Assembly: GCA_031394045.1 (NCBI GenBank)
Contig: JANMWN010000073.1
Coordinates: 1-13,610, forward strand
Source: JANYIP01 sp031394045
GTDB taxonomy: Bacteria; Actinomycetota; Actinomycetes; Prado026
DNA: 13,610 nt
Direction of reading: 5' to 3'
Shown here: piece by piece, positions 8,701-13,610 of the stretch
Layout of the letters: every line of letters begins with the position of its first letter
Numbering within the stretch: position 1 is the first letter of the stretch
Translations under genes and position numbers: made by a program
Notes under the pieces: generated by a model
Told to the model about the DNA's origin: nothing
The model's input: only the letters and a program-made list of their open reading frames with translations
The model's database searches: none

Positions 8701-8768
8701 ACGACGAGCACGGAGCGCAGCGGCCGGTGCCGGAGCCTTGCCCAGATCAAGGCCGGGACGACCCGCAC
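5736..8768 (-). CDS. FtsX-like permease of an ABC transporter (large two-domain form)
   Basis: A 1010-residue membrane protein starting at GTG 8768 behind a strong GGGAGGGAGGG ribosome binding site. A first membrane helix (about 18-38) is followed by a large extracytoplasmic domain (about 40-265) that includes the CTPVRCEV cysteine pair. Then come a bundle of helices at about 267-287, 317-340, 356-378, 392-410, 424-444 and 475-495, a second extracytoplasmic domain, and three C-terminal helices. This is the duplicated FtsX/MacB-type (type VII) permease plan, in which such permeases usually move substrates or force across the envelope rather than through a classical channel. It overlaps the tandem ATPase gene by 4 bp and diverges from the PadR gene, which probably represses it. 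The substrate cannot be read from sequence; drug, peptide or lipid export are candidates. Confidence 0.85.
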   Translation of the reverse strand: MRVVPALIWARLRHRPLRSVLVVLGLAIATVLPVVAQGSGTVVASQALRHGIAGLPAGQRSLIVSYPGIVLSSDELAHLDTESRAGLARLTGAPVHRQLLFRRIADASGASFFLGAADDLTASVRITSGRAPASCTPVRCEVVVVGIGSPTLDPTLGIVVVGTALRTDPLLLTGTFDPGHDAPLLLADGVAKAQLLTSLELFQRSYGWVAPLDLDRVERVGVDDYVATSAEVSDQLLATHLGLVLTAPDSVLQSERDRADLSSRRFALLSGAGTALLLGFAMIAAIGLRRDQQTILGLLRRRGASRRTLRTFAITEAVVPVVVGTGLGLLGGGLLAAVMASRAGLPGWASGLAAVQGALTVALVGAAVATVVVLVTSSWAPGARPASAWRVVDAAVLVGLAMAGLAISRGVINAASLDGGTDPLLTVLPAIAVLAGGLLAARAWPFLAAWVGRVLPTRWLASRLALLGVVRRPLRPVATVAFLTAATAIVVFAGGYRSTLEQGAVDQAAFEVPLDARITTGSTLERPLDVQTAAEYGSVVRDAAAFPVVRTSTAVRVSSSEATPVEVVGVDRAALPLIRSWAHVAGGLDPAAVGHLIETPRVSTGIPVPSGAVTLSIPATGDLEQLSVVVWFRSGEGRDYGVTLTLAGKRWAATLPDTRTGLTLISMTLAESVDYATHHQHLVGEGLNDQPLLTGRMLLAAPQFRPDDGPSTSGSWSGWGSEGARVVSTAETLTISYGFAGALVVVRPLVEGAQPLPVLVDPGTAARARGGLLELAGGGNAPLQLRVVGTLPRFPTAGPAFILADARALADALDARQPGTGSVAELWLWAPDQQTGELATALAQPPYDRLTVNLRSERELTLRTDPVAAGAQSLLTFSALLALLVGVLALVLLVLAERRDESAELYAWESDGVSPGTLRGSLFVRALAVLAVALPAGVVTGLVLSQVTTTLVALTAVGTTPRPPLTLSVGPLWVAAVLGTGALLGVIASGGVAMSALRERMPRRPEQDLR

Positions 8769-8846
8769 GTGCCCTCCCTCCCATGCCGATCAACCAGTCA
8801 ACCGCGTCGCGACAGGTTACGGCCGGAGGACGGGCCACTCCCTGGC

Positions 8847-8878
8847 TTGACACGACAAACCATCGCGATATATCGTGA
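8847..8878 (+). promoter_or_regulatory. padR-type gene promoter with overlapping palindromic operator
   Basis: TTGACA (8847-8852) and TATATC (8869-8874), spaced 16 bp, make a good sigma-70-like promoter for the PadR gene. The -10 box lies inside the perfect palindrome CGATATATCG (8866-8875), extendable to 8863-8878 with one mismatched pair. AT-rich palindromes of this kind are typical PadR-family operators, so autorepression and repression of the divergent ABC genes is the likely circuit. Confidence 0.6.
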
Positions 8879-8884
8879 GCGTAC

Positions 8885-8902
8885 GTCAGCGCAGTCGCTG
8901 AC
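8885..8902. promoter_or_regulatory. Second perfect palindrome in the PadR/permease intergenic region
   Basis: GTCAGCG and CGCTGAC are perfect 7-bp arms around CAGT. It lies in the PadR gene leader, 18 bp before the start codon and just before its AGAGGA ribosome binding site. It could be a second operator for another protein or an mRNA hairpin affecting translation. Confidence 0.4.
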
Positions 8903-8920
8903 ATCACGAGAGGAACGATC

Positions 8921-9679
8921 ATGAGATCCCATCCACATCCTGCGAGACGAGAGTTTCGCGAGACCATGCTGGCCATGGCAGCAGAACGCGGGCGCGGTCC
9001 GGACCGGCCCCCCGAGGGTCCAGACGACCACTCGCACGAGGGTCACGGCCATGACGGCCACTCCCACGAAGACCGCGGCGCACGCGGCGGCCAAGGGGGA
9101 CGCGCTGGCCGAGGGGGTCGCGGACGCGGCCCCGGTGGCTTCGGTCCCTTCGGCGGGCCCGGCGGTCCCGGCGGCTTCGGCGGCCCCGAGGGCTTCGGCC
9201 CGTACGGTCGTCGGCCCAAGGCCGGCCGCGGTGACATCCGCGCCGGTGTCCTGGTCCTGCTCGCCGAGCAGCCACGGCACGGGTACGAGATCATCCGCGA
9301 GCTCGCCGAGCGCAGCGGTGGCGTGTGGCGGCCGAGCCCCGGCTCGATCTACCCCACGCTGAAGCAGCTGGCCCACGAGGGCCTGATCCAGGCCGACAAG
9401 GGCGAAGGCCGTCGCGTCTTCGAGCTCACCGACACCGGCCGCACGTACGTCGAGGAGCACGCCGAGGAGCTGGCTGCCCCCTGGGAGTCGCTCGCCGACG
9501 ACGTCGACGACGCGTACGTCCAGCTGCACGACCTGACCCGGCAGACCGTCGCCGCGGTCATGCAGGTCGGCCAGGCCGGCACGCCCGAGCAGGTCACGGC
9601 TGCTGCCGCCCTGCTCGCCGAGACCCGGCGTGGCCTCTACCGCATCCTCGCCGAGGACCCCGCGCCCCGGAACGCCTGA
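8921..9679 (+). CDS. PadR-family transcriptional regulator with His-rich and Gly-rich N-terminal extension
   Basis: A 252-residue protein. The winged-helix PadR domain spans about 103-180 and shows GDIRAGVLVLLAEQPRHGYE, then WRPSPGSIYPTLKQLAHEGL, a diagnostic PadR recognition helix. A helical C-terminal dimerisation region follows (about 180-246). Before the domain sit a His-rich segment (37-49, with His at 37, 39, 42, 44, 47 and 49) and a Gly/Arg/Pro/Phe-rich, probably disordered segment (about 53-98). The ATG has an AGAGGA box 7 nt upstream. The gene is divergent from the FtsX-type ABC operon with palindromes between them, the usual arrangement for a PadR repressor of a transporter. The histidines could bind metal, which is inference. 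Confidence 0.88.
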   Translation: MRSHPHPARREFRETMLAMAAERGRGPDRPPEGPDDHSHEGHGHDGHSHEDRGARGGQGGRAGRGGRGRGPGGFGPFGGPGGPGGFGGPEGFGPYGRRPKAGRGDIRAGVLVLLAEQPRHGYEIIRELAERSGGVWRPSPGSIYPTLKQLAHEGLIQADKGEGRRVFELTDTGRTYVEEHAEELAAPWESLADDVDDAYVQLHDLTRQTVAAVMQVGQAGTPEQVTAAAALLAETRRGLYRILAEDPAPRNA

Positions 9680-9719
9680 GCGTTCTGCGCGACAGGGCCG
9701 ACAACCAACGGCGCACCTA

Positions 9720-9735
9720 GGCAAGAATCCTTGCC
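9720..9735. terminator. Short perfect hairpin downstream of the PadR gene
   Basis: GGCAAG and CTTGCC pair perfectly around AATC, 40 bp after the PadR stop codon. It is the first of three hairpins in 9720-9836 and has no T-run. It could be a terminator or part of a structured 3' region. Confidence 0.35.
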
Positions 9736-9759
9736 CCGGCGCGGGTTTCGGGCAGGACA

Positions 9760-9795
9760 TGTCGATGGTTGTTGCTCCGGCGACAACAATCGACA
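9760..9795. terminator. 16-bp hairpin with TCCG loop
   Basis: Positions 9760-9775 pair with 9780-9795, with one mismatch (9767/9788) and one G-U pair (9773/9782), closed by a 4-nt TCCG loop. It lies between the convergent PadR and pirin genes. A terminator is the simplest reading. Confidence 0.45.
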
Positions 9796-9805
9796 CCTGC
9801 CAACT

Positions 9806-9836
9806 CAGAAGGCCCCGCGGTCTGCGGGGCCTTCTG
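9806..9836. terminator. Bidirectional terminator between the PadR and pirin genes
   Basis: Perfect 13-bp stem, CAGAAGGCCCCGC (9806-9818) with its complement (9824-9836), and a 5-nt loop. It sits 24 bp past the pirin stop codon and can serve both convergent genes. The A/T base of each arm gives a weak U-tract on either strand. Confidence 0.75.
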
Positions 9837-9859
9837 CTGCTGCGTTCGGGTTCGCTCGG

Positions 9860-10819
9860 TCAAGAGGCGGACACCGGGATGACGCCCATACGACCGGACT
9901 GGAAGTCCTCGAAGGCCTGGACGAGCTCGGCGCGGGTGTTCATCACGAACGGGCCGTACTGGGCGACGGTCTCGCGGATCGGGCGACCGCCGAGCACGAG
10001 AACGTCTAGCGCCGGAGTGGGGCTGTCCTGGACCTGGTCGGCCGACACGGTGATCGTGTCGCCGTTGCCGTACACGGCGAGCTGACCGCCCTCGAACGGC
10101 CGGCGGTCTGCACCGACGGTGCCGCGACCGGAGAGGCCGTAGACGATCGCGTTGAAGTCCGGTCGCCACGGCAGCACGAGCGAGGCGCCGGGGCTGATGG
10201 TGGCGTGCACGAACGAGATCGGGGTGCGCGTCGAGCCCGGGCCGGACTGCCCGCCGACGTCGCCGGCGATGATGCGTACCAGTGCTCCGCCGTCGCCCGA
10301 CGAGACCAGGCGTACCGCCTCGGCCGTGATGTCCTGGTAGTTCGGAGCGGTCCACTTCTCGGCAGCAGGCAGGTTGACCCAGAGCTGGATGCCGTGGAAG
10401 AGGCCACCGGAGACGACCAACGCCTCGGGCGGGGTCTCGATGTGCAGGATCCCGGCGCCGGCGGTCATCCACTGGGTGGCGCCGTTGGCGATCACGCCTC
10501 CGCCGCCCGTGGAGTCCTGGTGCTCCATCGTCCCGTCGATCATGTACGTGACGGTCTCGAAGCCGCGGTGCGGGTGCCACGCAGTGCCCCTGGGCTCCCC
10601 CGGCGCGTACTCGACCTCGCCCATCTGATCCATGTGGATGAAGGGGTCGAGCAGCCGCTGGTCCACGCCGGCGAACGCGCGGCGGACCGGGAAGCCCTCG
10701 CCCTCGAAGCCGCGCGGGGCCGTGGTCACGGACAGGACCGGCCGGTCGGCGCCGGCCGTCGGGCCGGGCAGCTCGATGCGCGGAAGGGCGAGCAGGTTGT
10801 CCACGGTGACTGCGGGCAT
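9860..10819 (-). CDS. Pirin family protein
   Basis: A 319-residue bicupin. The N-terminal cupin carries the pirin metal ligands: His82 and His84 in WHPHRGFETVTYM, and His126 and Glu128 in GILHIETP, matching the His-x-His...His-x-Glu set of human pirin. The C-terminal cupin (about 190-319) has no such cluster, as is usual. Bacterial pirins bind Fe(II); some have quercetin 2,3-dioxygenase activity and others regulate central metabolism through protein contacts. The role here cannot be told. The ATG has a perfect GAGGAG 5 nt upstream (10825-10830). The upstream promoter region contains one copy of the 70-bp direct repeat, whose other copy precedes lysA. Confidence 0.9.
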   Translation of the reverse strand: MPAVTVDNLLALPRIELPGPTAGADRPVLSVTTAPRGFEGEGFPVRRAFAGVDQRLLDPFIHMDQMGEVEYAPGEPRGTAWHPHRGFETVTYMIDGTMEHQDSTGGGGVIANGATQWMTAGAGILHIETPPEALVVSGGLFHGIQLWVNLPAAEKWTAPNYQDITAEAVRLVSSGDGGALVRIIAGDVGGQSGPGSTRTPISFVHATISPGASLVLPWRPDFNAIVYGLSGRGTVGADRRPFEGGQLAVYGNGDTITVSADQVQDSPTPALDVLVLGGRPIRETVAQYGPFVMNTRAELVQAFEDFQSGRMGVIPVSAS

Positions 10820-10839
10820 GTCGACTCCTCAAGGTTCTT

Positions 10840-10909
10840 CGGTACGTTGCTACCACCGCTAACAGTAGTTGAAGTCTAAACATTTCGGGCCGCCGCTGGA
10901 AGGGACGCT
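10840..10909. repeat. Direct repeat, copy 1 (upstream of pirin)
   Basis: Seventy bases matching 13334-13403 at 66 positions, same orientation, no gaps. This copy contains the presumed promoter region of pirin (minus strand). At its right end it keeps the GGAAGGGA box that serves as ribosome binding site for lysA in the other copy, but no lysA start follows. Confidence 0.9.
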
Positions 10910-10977
10910 GACGCCCGGAACCGCAAGAGCGAGATCCGACTCCCGGGCCCATTCGCTCCGTTGTCGGGGGCGTGCGA
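10910..10977 (+). pseudogene. Possible decayed 5' fragment of lysA
   Basis: After repeat copy 1 the DNA keeps patchy similarity to the start of lysA, including the shared 11-mer GTCGGGGGCGT (10963-10973 versus 13484-13494). The distance from repeat end to this word is 27 bases shorter here, a multiple of three. The start codon is gone. Weak evidence; chance in GC-rich DNA is possible. Confidence 0.25.
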
Positions 10978-10983
10978 TGACAC

Positions 10984-11022
10984 ACGACGGCGGCGACCAC
11001 ACAAGGTGATCGCCGCCGTCGT
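10984..11022 (-). terminator. Strong hairpin after the secreted-protein gene
   Basis: Positions 10984-11000 pair with 11006-11022 over 17 positions with one mismatch, and the loop is 5 nt. It begins 11 bp past the TAA of the secreted-protein gene and is the likely terminator. No T-run follows. Confidence 0.75.
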
Positions 11023-11033
11023 CCGAACAATGC

Positions 11034-13115
11034 TTACGGCGTCAGCTCACTGATCCTGGTCGACCAGTTGCCCAGTGCCGTGCGCACACCCGGTCCGTGG
11101 CCAGCACCCCCGCAGGTGCCGAGCAGATTGTCTCCGCTGCCAACAGCGAAGTACGGTCCGCCCCAGTCCGCGTAGTTACACGAGCCTGCGATGTACTCGC
11201 TCGCGATCCACACGTGGTTCCCGTCGACCGCGGCTGCTCCGTAGTCACCCCACCGCGTGCGCGGCGGGTTGCCCACCTGAGCCTTGTAGCTGGTGAAGCC
11301 GTCATCAGGGGCCTGACCTGCTCCGCCGGGAAGGACCGCCCACGGACCCACGCCGACGAGGGCATCGATCGGTGCGTAAGCGGCACTCGGGAAGGCGGTG
11401 TCACCGCTGTAGGTGAAGCCCATGACGCCACGCCCGCTGGCCGTGACTCCGATGGTCGGGTAGGTGAAGTCCGAGCCGGCAGCGCCGAGGTAACCCTGCC
11501 GGGCGACCTTCGCGGAAAGCGAGCCCGTCGAGGTGTCCGGCTTGACGACGAACCAGGCGATGCCGGCCCGCTGTCCTGCGTCACCCGGGTTGAGCGCGGT
11601 GTCGAGTGCGCCCCAGATCTTGCCGTTGGCGTACATCACCTGCTGCATCCGGGTGTCGTTCGAGTCTGGCGTCGAGATCACCTCGTTGTGAGCCGGCTGC
11701 CCGCCGAACAGCAGACGCCAGCATCCGGTTTGCGCATTGAAGAGGAGCGTGGTGGTGTCGTTGATGCAGTTACCTTGTGGCGTGCTGCCCCCTGCGAGGG
11801 TTCCCGCACCTTGCTGGTGTTGCTTGGGCGGGATGGCGTAGGTGTTCGAGCTCAAGACCTGCGTGCTCAGGTGCAGGTCCGGAGTGTCCGTGTTGAGCGA
11901 CGACGTGTTGGTCAGTGCCCACGTCACGATCTGGCTGGACACGTAGTTGCCACCGAAGCCCGCGACCGGGTGCGTGGCCTCGTCAGCGGCGTTCGAGCTG
12001 AGCATGTACTCGGTGCCGCCGGCGTTGGTGTCGTACGAGCTGGCGCCAGGCGAGTGCGCCGGCCAGACAGTGAAGCCCGGTTGGGTCGAACCGGCATCGC
12101 TCGGCACTTTGACCATGCCGAAGGTGTCGAGGTGCACGACGTTCACGTTCGCGGAGCCGGCGGCCAGCTGGGCCTTGGACAGCGCGTAGATCTGCGCCCC
12201 CGCGAACCCGTTGCTGCTCCACGGGTACGCGTTCGTGGTCAGGTAGATCCCGTTGGCGTCTGCGCCGATGTGCGGGTAGTCGCCCAGGTACGGACCGGGG
12301 TTGACGCCGCCGGCATTCGTGCCGTCGTTGGTCACGTCGATCTTGTAGATGTTCCAGCTACCGGCTGGGTTGCTCGTCTGGCTCACCGCGAGGTCGAGGT
12401 GGTTAGCGAGCGTGAATGAGCCGTTCGGCCGCGTCTCAAGCGTTAGCACGAGCAGGAAGAAGCGCTGAGTGGCAGCGTCGTAGATGCAGGTGGGGTCAGT
12501 GATGAACTGCGCTCGGACGCCAGTCGACCGGTTGATTGCCGGGCCGTACCCGTAGAACGAGTTGAGATCCACCGCGTGGTTCACATTGCGGGGGAAGCCG
12601 GCCACGATGTTGGTCGCCGTATTGTCGGGGAGAACCGACTGGCCCGAAGCGTCAAAGATGTTGAGAACGTCGTTGACAGCTTCGAGTTCATAGCCATTGC
12701 CCACGCACAGTGCCTGGTCGGGCGGCTCAACAGTGAACTGATTACCGCCTCTTGCGTAGCGCTGCTGGTACAGGTTGAGGCCCTGGAAGCCAGTGTTGAA
12801 CGTTGGCGTCGACTTGGCCTTCTTGCCGCTCGTCACGGAGACACCGTGGCCCGTGCCGTGGGAGAGGCTGCGGTCGGTGATGACGCCCGGATACACGACG
12901 TCAGCCGCGTGGTCGGTCTGGCCCACGAACTCGGCCTGGGTGACGTCGCCATCACCCGAGGGCGGAGCGTCGCCAGTGACCGGTGAGCCGGTACCCGACA
13001 AAGAGATTTGGGTGGCCGCGTATGCATTCGGCAGGCCGATGATGCAGGCACCTACGCAGACCAGCGACAGGACCGGCACGGTCCCGCGCTTCATCCGTCG
13101 ACGCTGTAGAGCCAT
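11034..13115 (-). CDS. Large secreted protein of unknown function (possible beta-propeller-like fold)
   Basis: A 693-residue protein with a clear Sec signal peptide: basic MALQRRRMKR, hydrophobic core and a likely cleavage after NAYA (residue about 33). The mature part is rich in Gly, Asn, Ser, Thr and aromatic residues, with few charges, typical of extracellular beta-structure. Recognisable segments are PPDQALCVGNG, GDYPHIGADANGIYLTTN and, near the C-terminus, TRWGDYGAAAVDGNHVWIASEY, which resembles an RWGDY motif I associate with uncharacterised secreted proteins. No peptidase or glycosidase active site, cell-wall anchor or transmembrane tail is evident. ATG 13115 has GAGAGGGGA just upstream. 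The gene ends at a strong hairpin and is flanked by 70-bp direct repeats, so it may be a late arrival between pirin and lysA. Confidence 0.75.
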   Translation of the reverse strand: MALQRRRMKRGTVPVLSLVCVGACIIGLPNAYAATQISLSGTGSPVTGDAPPSGDGDVTQAEFVGQTDHAADVVYPGVITDRSLSHGTGHGVSVTSGKKAKSTPTFNTGFQGLNLYQQRYARGGNQFTVEPPDQALCVGNGYELEAVNDVLNIFDASGQSVLPDNTATNIVAGFPRNVNHAVDLNSFYGYGPAINRSTGVRAQFITDPTCIYDAATQRFFLLVLTLETRPNGSFTLANHLDLAVSQTSNPAGSWNIYKIDVTNDGTNAGGVNPGPYLGDYPHIGADANGIYLTTNAYPWSSNGFAGAQIYALSKAQLAAGSANVNVVHLDTFGMVKVPSDAGSTQPGFTVWPAHSPGASSYDTNAGGTEYMLSSNAADEATHPVAGFGGNYVSSQIVTWALTNTSSLNTDTPDLHLSTQVLSSNTYAIPPKQHQQGAGTLAGGSTPQGNCINDTTTLLFNAQTGCWRLLFGGQPAHNEVISTPDSNDTRMQQVMYANGKIWGALDTALNPGDAGQRAGIAWFVVKPDTSTGSLSAKVARQGYLGAAGSDFTYPTIGVTASGRGVMGFTYSGDTAFPSAAYAPIDALVGVGPWAVLPGGAGQAPDDGFTSYKAQVGNPPRTRWGDYGAAAVDGNHVWIASEYIAGSCNYADWGGPYFAVGSGDNLLGTCGGAGHGPGVRTALGNWSTRISELTP

Positions 13116-13280
13116 GAAGCTCCCCTCTCACGGCAAAGCCGACTGCGTGCGGGATCACCGGATGGCAGCGGCATGCCTTCTCGACGCCCAAGTGGGCAAG
13201 CGGAGTATCGTCCTCGACCGCGCTGGTGTCGAGAGGCAACTTTCTCTGTTAACAACCGGTGTCGCGGGGCAACACAGAGT

Positions 13281-13325
13281 CGCGGCTAGCCGCGCAATGA
13301 GGCCACACGACAGGGTGGCCACCCT
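13281..13325. promoter_or_regulatory. Two perfect palindromes upstream of the secreted-protein gene
   Basis: CGCGGCTAGCCGCG (13281-13294) and AGGGTGGCCACCCT (13312-13325) are perfect 14-bp palindromes 17 bp apart, in the region between the secreted-protein gene and repeat copy 2. They could be operators for either divergent gene or mRNA structures. TGTTAACA near 13247-13255 is a further short palindrome. I see no gene in 13116-13333. Confidence 0.35.
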
Positions 13326-13333
13326 CGGGGCTC

Positions 13334-13403
13334 CGGTACGTTGCTACCACCGCTAACAGTAGTTGAAGTCTAGACATTTCGGGTCGCGGCTGGAAGGGAA
13401 GCT
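13334..13403. repeat. Direct repeat, copy 2 (upstream of lysA)
   Basis: Seventy bases matching 10840-10909 at 66 positions, same orientation. It ends 5 bp before the lysA ATG and includes GGAAGGGA (13392-13399), so it contains the lysA ribosome binding site and probably the promoter. The word GTCTAGAC inside it is a perfect palindrome here but altered (GTCTAAAC) in copy 1. Confidence 0.9.
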
Positions 13404-13408
13404 CCACC

Positions 13409-13610
13409 ATGGGTGCCACGAAGGCCGACCTGCTCGGGCTCTTCCCTCCGGGCGCGCGCGAGGACCCCCACGGGATGCTCGTCGTCGGGGGCGTACGGCT
13501 CGACGACGTCGCCAAGCAGTTCGGTACCCCGGCGTACGTCGTCGACGAGACCGCCCTGCGCGCGCGGGCCAGGGAGTTCCGCGACGAGCTGTCGTCGCGC
13601 TGGCCGAGCT
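13409..13610 (+). CDS. lysA: Diaminopimelate decarboxylase, N-terminal part (cut by window edge)
   Basis: Sixty-seven residues are visible from ATG 13409. The sequence MGATKADLLGLFPPGARED, then LDDVAKQFGTPAYVVDE (about 31-47), matches the start of fold-III PLP-dependent decarboxylases: FGTPAYVVDE is the conserved first strand of the alanine-racemase-like barrel. The PLP lysine lies beyond the edge. LysA makes lysine from meso-diaminopimelate in the cytoplasm. The ribosome binding site lies in repeat copy 2. A paralogue acting on another amino acid in the same family cannot be excluded from this fragment. Confidence 0.75.
   Translation, partial: MGATKADLLGLFPPGAREDPHGMLVVGGVRLDDVAKQFGTPAYVVDETALRARAREFRDELSSRWPS

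Noticed and set aside
9717..11030. 437-codon minus-strand frame over pirin
   Set aside because: It overlaps pirin in another frame and crosses three hairpins and a repeat. Pirin has all four metal ligands, this frame has none.
11097..12419. 440-codon plus-strand frame opposite the secreted protein
   Set aside because: Shadow frame; the opposite strand has signal peptide, ribosome binding site and terminator.
13116..13333. Riboswitch in the leader of the secreted-protein gene
   Set aside because: I looked for c-di-AMP, cobalamin and other conserved cores on the minus strand and recognised none.
10840..13403. Direct repeats as ends of an insertion sequence or attachment sites
   Set aside because: There is no transposase or integrase gene and no terminal inverted repeats. 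The repeats are promoter regions, so segmental duplication explains them better.

Overview
The window is GC-rich bacterial DNA. Codons ending in G or C dominate, several starts are GTG, and the proteins look actinobacterial (ABC/FtsX/PadR cassette, XRE-TPR regulator, pirin, LysA). I read it as the chromosome of a high-GC actinobacterium. I cannot fix the genus, and I see no rRNA, tRNA, CRISPR array, transposase or phage gene.

Left (1-2177, minus strand): osmoprotectant genes. A betaine-aldehyde dehydrogenase (betB) is followed by the ATPase of a glycine betaine/proline ABC importer (ProV family), cut by the window edge. A 17-bp palindrome just upstream of betB is a candidate operator.

Centre-left (2423-4012): the most interesting part. 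An unlisted 49-codon gene (2491-2640, minus) encodes a short pre-peptide with an N-terminal signal sequence and a small C-terminal tail ending in Cys-Cys. It ends at a 24-bp hairpin. It is divergent, by only 37 bp, from an XRE-type helix-turn-helix protein carrying about nine TPR-like repeats. A secreted pro-peptide beside an HTH-TPR receptor is the layout of RRNPP-type peptide signalling (Rgg, PlcR, NprR in Firmicutes), so this may be an actinobacterial peptide communication or sensing module.

Centre (4141-9679): an exporter-like ABC system of a tandem-NBD ATPase (overlapping by 4 bp) and a 1010-aa FtsX-type permease, divergent from a PadR-family regulator. The shared intergenic region has a promoter whose -10 box lies in the palindrome CGATATATCG, plus a second perfect palindrome. 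The ATPase has an AbrB-like stretch between its two NBDs, and the PadR protein has a His-rich then Gly-rich N-terminal extension.

Right (9720-13610): three successive hairpins, a pirin gene (minus), a large secreted protein of unknown function (minus) and the start of a diaminopimelate decarboxylase gene (plus). A 70-bp direct repeat with 66 identities lies upstream of pirin and again upstream of lysA, flanking the secreted-protein gene. This suggests that pirin and lysA were once divergent neighbours and that the secreted-protein gene entered with duplication of their shared promoter region.
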